Origin: an uncultured Sutterella sp. | Lineage (GTDB): Bacteria; Pseudomonadota; Gammaproteobacteria; Burkholderiales; Burkholderiaceae_F | DNA: 64,000 nucleotides | Direction of reading: 5' to 3' | Assembly: GCA_905197905.1 (NCBI GenBank) | Contig: CAJKAP010000011.1 | Coordinates: forward strand, 1-64,000 | Part shown: in pieces, positions 26,391 through 35,900 of the stretch | How positions within the stretch are numbered: the first letter of the stretch is position 1 | How the letters are laid out: each line of letters opens with the position of its first letter | Notes under the pieces: generated by a model | Told to the model about the DNA's origin: nothing | The model's database searches: none | What the model saw: only the letters and a program-made list of their open reading frames with translations | Translations under genes and position numbers: made by a program

Positions 26391-27677
26391 TTAGGATAAA
26401 AGACCAGTCGCTTCTCTTTTCCAATAAACGCTTTCAATACGCTCGGCAGAGTCATTTCTAACCAACTCTCCCAACATGGCTGCTTGTTGCATTTGCGCCA
26501 TCGCTTCAGGCTCTACGTACGTCATGATGCAGTAGCAATGTATTTGGGCCATCTCCTTGAGCCTTTGCAAAAGGAGTTGTTGGCTTCGATAAACGTGTGC
26601 ATTGGAGCTATTGGGGCGCATATTGCCCTTAATGAGCTCGAAAACACTTGGGCTATTGAAAAATAGCCGAATGACGGGCTTATGGTGTACAAGCGAGTCA
26701 GTGAGACCAATCCTTGTTGCCACTACACCAGAGTGCAGTTCGACGTTTTGTTCGTCGTACTGAGCAAAAGACTGGCTTAGTGCTTGATAGCTGGTGCTGG
26801 TATAGATGAGTTCGGTGAAGGCCATCCGTTCGCCTTGGTAGCTAGCATTCGCAAAGCACCACAAAGTACGATCGTCTAAGCGGTAGAGCTCCTTTTTGAC
26901 CACTTCATCGATATCGTCGATATGGACTTCTTCCCGGGGTTGAATTCTCGTGAGGCAAAAAGAGCCGTTAACGACTTCAACCGTTTCCGAGAGGTTCGGG
27001 AAAAGCTTCAAGTCAGGAAGCCCATTCTTGAGATTTACATAGTCCTCGGCCACTTCCTTGCTAGCGCAGGGCGTGATTTTGATGCTGGGATCCGCCTCAA
27101 GCAGTATAAGCGCGTCGGCAGAGAGCTCATCTGTGGTGATGGTTTCTCCGTGTGCCTCAATAACATAGTAGGAGGGCTCAGAAGCGCTCAGTCCTTGAGG
27201 AGCCTCCTCTTTCGTGAGGCGCAGAAGTTCGCGCGGCAATTGGTGCGTTTCACAAATGCGCTGGAAAGACTTCGGCGCAAAACGCTTCGCTTCTTCTTGA
27301 GAGGTGAAAATGCCTCGACTCTTTCCCTTCACGAGGCAATAAAACGTGGTATTGCCTTGTGGGGCGTCTAACTTAATCCCAAAGGTATGAAGTGCTTCGC
27401 GCAGGGACGGTACCGAAAAATACGGAATCTTGGTGTCTTCTGACGCATTTCGCAGTAGAGATTGACGACGAGCGTCTGCCTCGTACTTCGAGGAGAAGAT
27501 ATCAATCGCTTCGCGGGAAAGCACGCAGTGAAGATCTCCCGAGAGCGTATTGCTATCGGAAAGATGGATGTGCAGATTGAGTTTCCGTGGCTGGAAAGGT
27601 AACGTCGTGTATGCCTTAATGGTAGCAAGCACGAGTTGAATATGCGTTAAAGACTGGTCAACTGACATAGACGACAT
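26391..27677 (-). CDS. RNase H-like paralog 3, catalytic residues lost
   Basis: 428 aa. It aligns by eye with paralogs 1 and 2: an N-terminal unit with TTFYCLVKGKSRGIFTSQEEAKRFA, the clearest viroplasmin-like match of the three, a middle region, and a C-terminal domain beginning LWCFANASYQGE where paralog 2 has MWAFTDGSYKPG. The first Asp is Asn (N277), the second Glu is absent, and TD of the third motif is FNS (N341), so no RNase H activity is expected. It may bind RNA:DNA hybrids or the other paralogs (inference). ATG 27677 is preferred because GAGG lies 5 bases upstream; ATG 27668 and TTG 27707 are alternatives. Confidence 0.6.
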   Translation of the reverse strand: MSSMSVDQSLTHIQLVLATIKAYTTLPFQPRKLNLHIHLSDSNTLSGDLHCVLSREAIDIFSSKYEADARRQSLLRNASEDTKIPYFSVPSLREALHTFGIKLDAPQGNTTFYCLVKGKSRGIFTSQEEAKRFAPKSFQRICETHQLPRELLRLTKEEAPQGLSASEPSYYVIEAHGETITTDELSADALILLEADPSIKITPCASKEVAEDYVNLKNGLPDLKLFPNLSETVEVVNGSFCLTRIQPREEVHIDDIDEVVKKELYRLDDRTLWCFANASYQGERMAFTELIYTSTSYQALSQSFAQYDEQNVELHSGVVATRIGLTDSLVHHKPVIRLFFNSPSVFELIKGNMRPNSSNAHVYRSQQLLLQRLKEMAQIHCYCIMTYVEPEAMAQMQQAAMLGELVRNDSAERIESVYWKREATGLLS

Positions 27678-27766
27678 AGACACCTCAATCGAGTTTTTTG
27701 AGATCAAGTGTCGATACTATACTACATATTTTTGACGTTGACTAGTGGGACTTTTTGACTGAAAAA

Positions 27767-27794
27767 AGAGGATATCTCCTTTCAGATATCCTCT
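27767..27794 (-). terminator. lpxK terminator
   Basis: AGAGGATATC (27767-27776) pairs with GATATCCTCT (27785-27794). Read on the minus strand it ends in TTTTTT. Confidence 0.85.
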
Positions 27795-27826
27795 CTATTA
27801 AACCACATAATTTATATGCTTTCAAA

Positions 27827-28900
27827 CTATACTGCCGCTTGAGGATGGTTGTGATGATCGGCCATAGAAACGGTACGATTAAAATTGTTCAAAACTGTTT
27901 CAATAGAGTCGATCAAGTATGGATCTAAGTGCATATCCAAACTAACCACCCAGAGACGTTCATCCTTGGAGAGTACGGGGTCGGAGTAGCATTTCACCGC
28001 GTCCTTACCCGTAATGAAGATGATGTCTTCCGTGCGCCCAGCAAAGGGATTCGTCGCAAAGTCGAAATGGTCGCCCAATTCAATCGTTTCCCCATCAATA
28101 TCGTGGGCACGAATCATCGCAAAAAAGCGTTGAGGTGCGGCGATACCCGCGGCGGAAAGAGGCTTCCAGTTGTGTTCATGAATGCGTTCTGCGAGCTCAT
28201 CAATCGTGGCGGTCTTGCCAGTGGCAAGCTGCGTGCACTGACCAAAGCAGCTCGAAGCGGCGTAGCGCGGCGTGCGCGACTTCACAATCACTTCATTATT
28301 GGTGTTGAGCACAATCGCATCGACCGTGTCTAAGCGAGAGGGTGGTTCACGTAAGGGCCCCGCGGGGAGAACTAATCCGTTACCAAGGCCACGCGTGCCA
28401 ACCACGGCAATTTCAAAGTCGCGAGCAAGTGCGTGGTGCTGCAGCCCATCGTCGCTCACAATCACATCAATTTCAGGATGTGCTTTGAGAAGGGCAAGAC
28501 CAGCTTCATAGCGTTGACGACCCACAGCAATGGGAACGCCAGTTTCGCGAGAAATCAGAAGCGGTTCGTCACCCACTTGAGCAGCGGTGCTCTCCTCTGT
28601 CACGAGAGAGACTTCCTCTGCGCTACGACCAAAACCGCGCGAGATAATGCCAGGTTTCCAACCACGTCGTTGAAGTTCTTTCACGATCGTAATCGTGACA
28701 GGCGTCTTACCTGTGCCGCCCACGTAAATATTGCCCACGACAACAACGGGTACAGGGAGGCGATGCTCCACGGTACGGCGTTTGCGCGTACGAGCGATTC
28801 CATAAAAGATGAGGGAAAGCGGAGACAGCAGGGCAGAGAGCAAGCCAAAACGCGCCCACTCTTGATGAAGCCAGTTTTCTATCTTTGGTCTGATGCTCAT
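27827..28900 (-). CDS. lpxK: Tetraacyldisaccharide 4'-kinase
   Basis: 357 aa. LpxK phosphorylates the 4' position of the lipid A precursor at the inner membrane. N-terminal membrane-associated helix, then P-loop VVVGNIYVGGTGKTPVTI (~residues 51-68), GRSAEEVSLV, VIVSDDGLQHHAL (DDGLQH signature) and GNGLVLPAGPLREP. ATG 28900 has GGAGG 6 bases before it. It is normally followed by the Trm112-like gene and kdsB; here a terminator and the RNase H-like block intervene. Confidence 0.95.
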   Translation of the reverse strand: MSIRPKIENWLHQEWARFGLLSALLSPLSLIFYGIARTRKRRTVEHRLPVPVVVVGNIYVGGTGKTPVTITIVKELQRRGWKPGIISRGFGRSAEEVSLVTEESTAAQVGDEPLLISRETGVPIAVGRQRYEAGLALLKAHPEIDVIVSDDGLQHHALARDFEIAVVGTRGLGNGLVLPAGPLREPPSRLDTVDAIVLNTNNEVIVKSRTPRYAASSCFGQCTQLATGKTATIDELAERIHEHNWKPLSAAGIAAPQRFFAMIRAHDIDGETIELGDHFDFATNPFAGRTEDIIFITGKDAVKCYSDPVLSKDERLWVVSLDMHLDPYLIDSIETVLNNFNRTVSMADHHNHPQAAV

Positions 28901-29859
28901 AGGTGACCTCCACAAGAGGTGTTCACCCAGAGAGTATGGAAAAGGGGGCACTCTAACGAGTGCGTAGGTCGAGGTGGTTTATCTGACATATCCATGAAAA
29001 AAATGACTAACCAGACATCCTGAGTAAAGGATGTCTTCTAATCATAGCGAGATTTGATGAGACGTGAGTGTGTTGATCGGTCTTTTGTTGTGTCAAGACT
29101 GCACAGAGTTCTCCCGAGTTCTCCACAGAGTTGTGGATAACTTAGTGAATAACTTTTGAAGACTGTGATTTCTCGAAGAAAAATTAAGAAAAGAGGGTCA
29201 AATTCCACAAATCGGAAAATGCTCTGTAAGCCAGTCAGGAGAAGGGATTCAAGATTTTACGATTCCTTTTAATGATCCTGAATTTGTGGATAAGATGAAA
29301 AAACCTTGTTTGTTCGTTGTTTGTGAATAATTTTGGTTTTTTGCTCTTTTGGGTCTTGACAAATGCTCACAAATATGCCTATGGAACTTTTTTATCTTGG
29401 GGATAACTTGTGGATTTCCCCAAAAAATGTGGGTAGCTATGTGGATAACTCCGGGATAAGAAACCTAAGTCCTTAATCTGCTTGATTTTTTTGAGAATTG
29501 CCTATTTTTTGTGCAATTAGGATAACATTTTGCCAGAAAATGCCCGATAGAAAAGGCAAAGCGGTTTTTCACTTCTCTCAAAAAAGTCGCTAAAACGCCC
29601 CTCGTCTGTGAATAACTCAAAGAAAGTTATTCACAAGGTATTTTGACCTCAAAAAGAGCATATTCCACCAAATATTGTGGTGTTCGGGTTTTTGGATAGA
29701 TATCTAGTGGTCGTGAAAAAAGTCACCCAAAGCGAGCAAAAAGAAGCGTTCGAGAAAGCGCTTTTTCTCGCTTTTGACCGAGTGCTTTGCGATACACTTT
29801 AAAGATTGATCAACCGGAGTTTTCTTTCCGCCAAAGAAGAAAACGATAAAGAGGACACT
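28901..29859. other. Long non-coding region with a DnaA-box cluster; candidate replication origin or DnaA-binding locus
   Basis: Roughly 960 bases between divergent lpxK and xseA without a credible gene. Six exact 9-bp DnaA boxes (TTATNCACA or its complement) occur at 29132-29140, 29285-29293, 29322-29330, 29440-29448, 29607-29615 and 29627-29635. Near-matches lie at 29144-29152 and close to 29398. AT-rich tracts lie among them (for example 29461-29530). A small inverted repeat sits at 29013-29020/29029-29036. Chance would give far fewer than one exact box here. dnaA/dnaN are not adjacent, and the 5S rRNA at the left end is transcribed towards this site, which is unusual for an origin. Confidence 0.6.
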
Positions 29860-31641
29860 ATGGCGAATACGCGTTGGGATGACGATTGGCCTTTTTTAGA
29901 AGATGTGGGCGAGGAGTTGCCAGTGAATATGGCGCGCCTTTTCTCTTCGGCTAAAGGTGCGAATGCCGACAAACTCAAAGAAAAGAGTTATGCCTTGCGC
30001 GTAGATCCTCGCACAGTGCGCCATCAATATGACCTGAGCGAATACGCTTTGCCAAAGCGCAAGAAAAAGGCGACAGTGGTGGCTCCAGTAAAAGCAGAGC
30101 AACCACTCACTTCTCCTCGAAAACCCATGGAAGAGAGCCACGCGGCGTCTTCGCTACCGCTTCCGACAACACCTCCCCCTTCTATTAAGAAAGAGAGCGC
30201 CGTTTTTTCGGTGGGCGATGCCGTTAACCGACTGCGCGCAGCAGTCTCTCAAGAACTTCACGGTTGGTGGGTGTCGGGCGAGGTGAGTAACTTTTCTCGT
30301 CCTCGCTCGGGACACGTCTACTTCAGTCTCAAAGATGATGACGCGCAAATTAGTTGCGTCTTTTTTGCCCGCGCTCAGATGGCGCACCCCGTCACGTTCC
30401 AAAACGGCGACCGTATTGAAGTCTATGGTGAGGCGGATGTTTATCCTCAGCAAGGGCAACTACAGATTCGTCTTTCGGATTGGCGTCCCGCTGGGATGGG
30501 GGCGCTTTACGAGGCCTACTTAAAACTCAAAGAAAAATTGCGCGCAGAAGGGCTCTTTGCCTCCAAGATGAAGCCCATGCCCATCTTTGTTCGGCACCTT
30601 GCTGTGGTGACGAGTGAGGGTGCGGCGGCGCTTCAAGACGTGCGCCGTACGCTCTCTCGCCGTATGCCCTGGGTGAAAATTACCTTAGTGCCCACGATGG
30701 TGCAGGGGATAGAAGCGCCCACGCAGATTATCAAAGCGCTCAAAAGAGCCGATCAGTTAGAGGTTGATGCGGTACTGCTGGTGCGTGGTGGCGGCTCCTT
30801 TGAAGATTTGTACTGCTTTAATGATGAAAACTTGGTGCGTACGATTCGCACCATGAAAAAACTCGTTGTCGCGGGGATTGGCCACGAAACGGATGAAACT
30901 CTGGCGAGTCTCGCGGCAGACATTTGTGCTTCCACACCAACCGCTGCCGCAGAGCAGGTGGGTTACGATCTCATTTACTGGCAGCGAAAGCTCGATGAGA
31001 AAAGTGACCGCTTGACGGGCACGATGGAGCGCATCGTTGACGAGTGGGATATGTATCTTGACCGCGTCACGGAGCGCTTAGAAGGCGTGCATCAGCACTA
31101 CGGTCGACTCGAGCAGTATTTAACGGATAAAGAGCACTATATTCATCGCGTTATTGAAGGAAAGCTCAACCAATTCCAAGAAAGAATCGCGAGCGCACAG
31201 CGCTGGGTCGCGAGTCCCACGGCGATGCTCTCAGGAAAACAATCTGCTCTAGAGAAAGGGTTCTTAGCGCTTGAGCGCGGGATGATCCAGACGCTCGATC
31301 AGAAGTCTCGACTCCTAGAAAAAGGAAGTTTGCAACTCGCAACCCCTCTCCCACAATGGGAAAGCTGGGAGCGAGCACTTACCCGCGAGTCGTTGAGACT
31401 CACCCAAGCAGGCAGCAGCATGATGCGCCCGATTGAGCAAAAACTCCTGCAGTTTTCGCAAACCTTGGAAGCCTTCAATCCCGATACTATTTTGTTAAAA
31501 GGTTTTGCACTCGTGAAGGCAGAGGGGACCCCTGTGAGTGAGGCAAAAGCCTTGTCTGTCGGGGATTCTATTGAGGTTCAGTTCTCTGATGGAAGTGTAA
31601 ACGCGACGGTGGATGCTCTTAAGCTTAACAAAAGCGTTTAG
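29860..31641 (+). CDS. xseA: Exodeoxyribonuclease VII large subunit, with N-terminal extension
   Basis: 593 aa, longer than the usual ~450. XseA with XseB degrades single-stranded DNA to oligonucleotides. After a ~120-residue extension of low similarity comes the OB-fold domain (FSVGDAVNRLRAAVSQELHG ... WVSGEVSNF), the catalytic domain (VVTSEGAAALQDVRRTL, LLVRGGGSFEDLYCFND, VAGIGHETDETLASLAAD) and a C-terminal coiled coil ending with a beta segment. ATG 29860 is preferred because AGAGG lies 5 bases upstream; a TTG at 29806 would add 18 residues. No xseB is seen nearby. Confidence 0.92.
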   Translation: MANTRWDDDWPFLEDVGEELPVNMARLFSSAKGANADKLKEKSYALRVDPRTVRHQYDLSEYALPKRKKKATVVAPVKAEQPLTSPRKPMEESHAASSLPLPTTPPPSIKKESAVFSVGDAVNRLRAAVSQELHGWWVSGEVSNFSRPRSGHVYFSLKDDDAQISCVFFARAQMAHPVTFQNGDRIEVYGEADVYPQQGQLQIRLSDWRPAGMGALYEAYLKLKEKLRAEGLFASKMKPMPIFVRHLAVVTSEGAAALQDVRRTLSRRMPWVKITLVPTMVQGIEAPTQIIKALKRADQLEVDAVLLVRGGGSFEDLYCFNDENLVRTIRTMKKLVVAGIGHETDETLASLAADICASTPTAAAEQVGYDLIYWQRKLDEKSDRLTGTMERIVDEWDMYLDRVTERLEGVHQHYGRLEQYLTDKEHYIHRVIEGKLNQFQERIASAQRWVASPTAMLSGKQSALEKGFLALERGMIQTLDQKSRLLEKGSLQLATPLPQWESWERALTRESLRLTQAGSSMMRPIEQKLLQFSQTLEAFNPDTILLKGFALVKAEGTPVSEAKALSVGDSIEVQFSDGSVNATVDALKLNKSV

Positions 31642-31777
31642 GCTTTAAAATACGCGCACCAGAAAGGAAAGCTACTTAGAAAGAAGGAGACACAAATACT
31701 TCTTTTAGTTAAATACAATCAACTTTCCTCATGTGATACAATCTTTCAATCAAAACATATTTATGGAGATAAAACCC

Positions 31778-32371
31778 ATGTCTCAATTTACTTTACCTGA
31801 GCTCCCCTTCGGCTTGGACGATCTCGCACCGGCTATGAGCCGTGAAACGCTTGAATACCACTGGGGCAAGCATCATCAGTCTTACGTCACCAACTTGAAC
31901 AAGTTGATCGAAGGCACCGAATTCGAAGGCAAAAGCCTTGAAGAAATCATCAAGACCGCTAAGGGTGGTGTGTTCAACAACGCCGCTCAGGTCTTCAACC
32001 ACAACTTCTTCTGGCAGTGCTTGAAGCCCAATGGCGGTGGTGAACCGCGTTGCGAATTCTTGAAGGCTGCTATCAACGCCAAGTGGGGTTCCTTTGAAGA
32101 ATTCCGTAAGGCCTTTACCGCTTCCGCCGCTGGTAACTTCGGTTCCGGCTGGACCTGGTTGGTGAAGAAGCCCGATGGCACGCTCGACATCGTCAACACC
32201 AGCAACGCTGCTAACCCGTTGACGGAAGGCTACAAGCCCTTGCTCGTGCTTGATGTTTGGGAACACGCCTACTACGTTGACTACCGTAACGCTCGTCCGA
32301 AGTTCATCGACACCTTCTTTGACAAGTTGGTGAACTGGAAGTTTGTGACGGAACAGCTCGCTGCTGAATAA
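31778..32371 (+). CDS. sodB: Superoxide dismutase, Fe type
   Basis: 197 aa. Converts superoxide to hydrogen peroxide and oxygen. Metal ligands: His in YHWGKHHQSYV, His in FNHNFFWQCLKPN, and Asp/His in DVWEHAYYVDY. The FFWQC and GSGWTWLV context fits the iron-type family. ATG 31778 has GGAG upstream; -10-like TACAAT motifs lie at about 31713 and 31736. The gene lies just after xseA in the order seen in related betaproteobacteria. Confidence 0.95.
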   Translation: MSQFTLPELPFGLDDLAPAMSRETLEYHWGKHHQSYVTNLNKLIEGTEFEGKSLEEIIKTAKGGVFNNAAQVFNHNFFWQCLKPNGGGEPRCEFLKAAINAKWGSFEEFRKAFTASAAGNFGSGWTWLVKKPDGTLDIVNTSNAANPLTEGYKPLLVLDVWEHAYYVDYRNARPKFIDTFFDKLVNWKFVTEQLAAE

Positions 32372-32390
32372 TCTCAAGCGCCAAACACCT

Positions 32391-32484
32391 CGCGCAGGTA
32401 GCGGCTCGAAACGCTACCTGCGCGCCAACAAACCCCGTTGAAATGTCTCAAAAGGGCAGATTTTCAGCGGGGTTTCGTTTTTTT
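32391..32484 (+). terminator. Tandem hairpins downstream of sodB
   Basis: First a perfect 13-bp stem (32391-32403 with 32412-32424, 8-nt loop) without a T run. Then a terminator hairpin (32430-32443 with 32462-32475) followed by T7 (32478-32484). The second is the intrinsic terminator; the first may stabilise the mRNA end. Confidence 0.8.
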
Positions 32485-32561
32485 ATTGCAAATGTTGGAC
32501 CAAAAGGCTTGAGAATTTGCTAGAGTGAAGCGGCTAAACAAATGAGACTCGAGGAGGTCCT

Positions 32562-32876
32562 ATGGCACAGAGTGCAGGCAGTTATCAGACCGAGCAAGCA
32601 CAACTGCAACTAGAAGAGCGCTGGGCGGTGTATCTCATCAACGATGACTACACGGCTTTTGAATGGGTTCAAGCGCTCCTTGTCAGAATTTTCCACCAAT
32701 CAACCGATAAGGCTTATGAAACCACGCTCTCTGTGCACCAGACGGGCGAAGGGATTGCTGGCATTTACGATGATCGAGGACACGCGGAAATGCTCGCGAA
32801 ACTTGCGATGCAACTCTCGCGACAAAACCACTTTCCTCTTATGTGTCAGGTAAGGCCTTATACGGGCGAAGAATAA
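32562..32876 (+). CDS. clpS: ATP-dependent Clp protease adaptor ClpS
   Basis: 104 aa. ClpS recognises N-degrons and delivers them to ClpAP. The WAVYLINDDYTAFEWVQALL stretch (~residues 25-44) and the VHQTGEGIAGIYDDRGHAEML region match the family and its substrate pocket. A strong ribosome site GAGGAGG precedes ATG 32562. It is immediately upstream of clpA, the standard arrangement. Confidence 0.95.
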   Translation: MAQSAGSYQTEQAQLQLEERWAVYLINDDYTAFEWVQALLVRIFHQSTDKAYETTLSVHQTGEGIAGIYDDRGHAEMLAKLAMQLSRQNHFPLMCQVRPYTGEE

Positions 32877-32912
32877 ACGAAAGATTGATTGATTTTTGCG
32901 AAAGAGATTTTC

Positions 32913-35900
32913 ATGTCGATAGAACAAACCACGTATTTTGAACGAGAACTCCATCACGCGACGGCGATCGCCTATCAGCGAGCCCAGAGTGTGGGAAAAA
33001 AGGTGATTGACCCCTTAATTTGGCTCGATGCCATTTTCACCCATGTGAGTTCGTGGAAGAAAATAAACAAAGAGCTGGGAAGCGATGCAGGTTGGAATTG
33101 GAAGGCCTGCGCGAAGGCGCTGCGCACTGCGATGGTAAAGCGCTATCCAGGGCTTGCCAACCTTCCTAATGAAACGGCTCCGATGGCCTCACGCTTAGAG
33201 CATCTTCATAACAGCAACTTGCATACGATTGCGATGGCGGTACGCCATGTGGCAGGAAGCTCTAACCGCGACTATCCAGTGGTGGACGTGGTGGATTTGA
33301 TTATTCCACTTTTGATGTTCTATGAAGCCTATGACGATGAGAATGTGCTTGATCCGCTTGGTCTTAATTCCCTTGCCGTGATGATGAAAGATAAGCGCAT
33401 ACATACGGAAAAAATTCTCGACTTTAAGCCTGAGGAAGAAATCCCCGTCGATACCATCTTCACGCCTGGGACGCTCGAGCATTTACTTGTCACGACCGGG
33501 GATGAAAACGAAGATGATGAGGACGAAGACAAAGACGATGAGGACGATGAAGACGAAGACGATGAAGGTGGGGACTCCACTGGCAAAAATCCGTCACTCT
33601 CAGATATGAACCCTCAGATGCAACGCATTAATAAGGCTGCGGTCATTTGTATGGACATCCTGAATGAGGAGAAAATTCTCACTCCCTATGAGTTCGTCGA
33701 AAAGGTGGCTGAGCAAAACCGCGACATTCAACCTGATCGCCATCGCGAGGTCAGCATGGAGCGCCCATACACTGATCAAGATTTCGCCACACTTTATATG
33801 GTCTCGCTTTGCGTGCAACGTAGCTACTATAAATCTCTGGGTATTATTGGTTTCCCACGCTTTACTCGGGTGAGACCGATGGACTTTTCAGGGATTACCA
33901 TGCCCGAGGGGTTTGCCCGTAGGCTCAAGCCTTTGGTGGATGAGCCACAAAATTTTGTGCATCGTGAACCAGCGCCAGAAGAATGGCGTTTTACTGCTTA
34001 TGTCTTGCAGGGATGCTACAAGATTTTCTGGAAAATCATGGATACGGATCCTGCTCCCGAGTTTCTTCCAGAGGAGTATAAGATTGACAAACGTACCCCT
34101 GAAGAAATTAAGGAGGACGAGGAAGATGACGACTACTTCTTCGCCGATGACGATGATGAAGATGAAGATGTTGAGGATGACGATGACGATGACAGCCAGG
34201 ATGAAGATGAAGAATCCTCGACAGCTGGGCACGGTAAGCGCGTAAAAGGAAAACCGATTCCAGAAGAGGTGATTGCGCTAACGACGAATTTGACGGCAGA
34301 GGCGAAGTCTGGGCACTTGGATCCGCTCATCGGGCGCGAGAAAGAGCTCGAACAGCTCTTCTTTATCATGAGCTGCCGCCGCAAGAATAAGCCCCTCATT
34401 TTAGGCGAACCTGGCATTGGGAAAACGGCACTCGTAGAAGGCTTAGCGCAACGTATTGTGGAAGGTAAAACACCACAGTTTTTGCGCGACTATCGGATTT
34501 TGAGTTTGCACACCGAGTCGATGGCCTCTCGCTATAAGGGGGCTTTTGCGGAAAAATTGGCTCGTGTGGTGCGTTCTCTTCAGGAAGCTTCACGCGTGAT
34601 TCTCTTTGTGGACAACGCGCACACCTTAATTGATTCGCCTGAAGATAGCTCTAAAGAGCAGATGAATGCGATTGAAAATATGGTTTCGCAGTCTGGCCTC
34701 CCGATTATTCTCTCGTCGACCTTTGATGCGTGGCGTACAGCCTTTAGAAAGAACGCGGTAGTGAATCAACGACTTTCCACCGTTGAGCTCTCTCCCTTGA
34801 CGCAAGAAGAGTCGGTGAAGGTCTTAAAGGGCTTGGTCCCGCAGTACGAAGCGTTTCACAAGGTGCGCTACGCAGAGGGAGTCGTTGAAGAAATTGTGAA
34901 GCTCTCTGATCGCTTTATTGTGGACCGTGTGTTGCCGGAGAAAGCCGTGGACGTGCTTGACCAGTTGGCTGCACGAGCACGCCTTAATTACGAAAAGGCG
35001 CACCCAGAAGAAGATTTGAGCAAATTGACGCTTGATGTGGATACGAGCTTAGTTCCTGAAGTGATTGCGACAATTGCTCGCCTGCCAGCGGACCAAGTAA
35101 AAGCAGACGACAAGAGCTCGGTGCGAGACCTGGAAAAGATCATTAAGGAAAAGGTCTACGGTCAGGACGAAGCGGTGGGCGCGATTGTCTCCGCCATTAA
35201 GGTGGCACGCTCTGGGTTAAACCAGATGGAGCGTCCTATGGGCTCCTTCCTCTTTACGGGTCCCACGGGGGTCGGTAAGACTGAGGCTGCTCGTCAGTTA
35301 GCCAAAGCACTCAATGTGCCACTACTGCGCTTTGACATGTCGGAATATGCCGAGTCGCACACGATTAGTCGCTTTATTGGCTCTCCAGCGGGTTATGTCG
35401 GCTATGGGGACGGTGGACTTTTAACGGAAAGAGTGAATAAGCACCCGTATTCCGTGGTTCTTTTGGACGAAATTGAAAAAGCCCATCCAGTGCTCTTTAA
35501 TTTGCTCCTTCAGGTGATGGACCATGGCAAGCTCACGGACGCCTCGGGCCGCGAAGCGGACTTCCGTAACGTTGTGCTCATTATGACGAGTAACGTTGGG
35601 GCACGCGAAGGGGAACGTCAATCGATTGGCTTTGGCAGTTCGAGCAATATGGGCGATATTACGCAAGCTTTAAAGCAAGTGTTTACGCCGGAATTCCGTA
35701 ACCGCTTTGATGCGATTATTCGCTTCTTGCCACTTGATACGTCTAGCCTTTACCGTGTGGTCGATAAGTTCTTAGGTGAACTCACCGCGCGCTTAACTGA
35801 GCGCGGAGTGAGCGTCACGTACACCGATCGCTTGAAGGCCTATTTGGTGAAGCACGGCTACGTGCCTGCGATGGGGGCTCGCCCAATGCGTCGTTTAATT

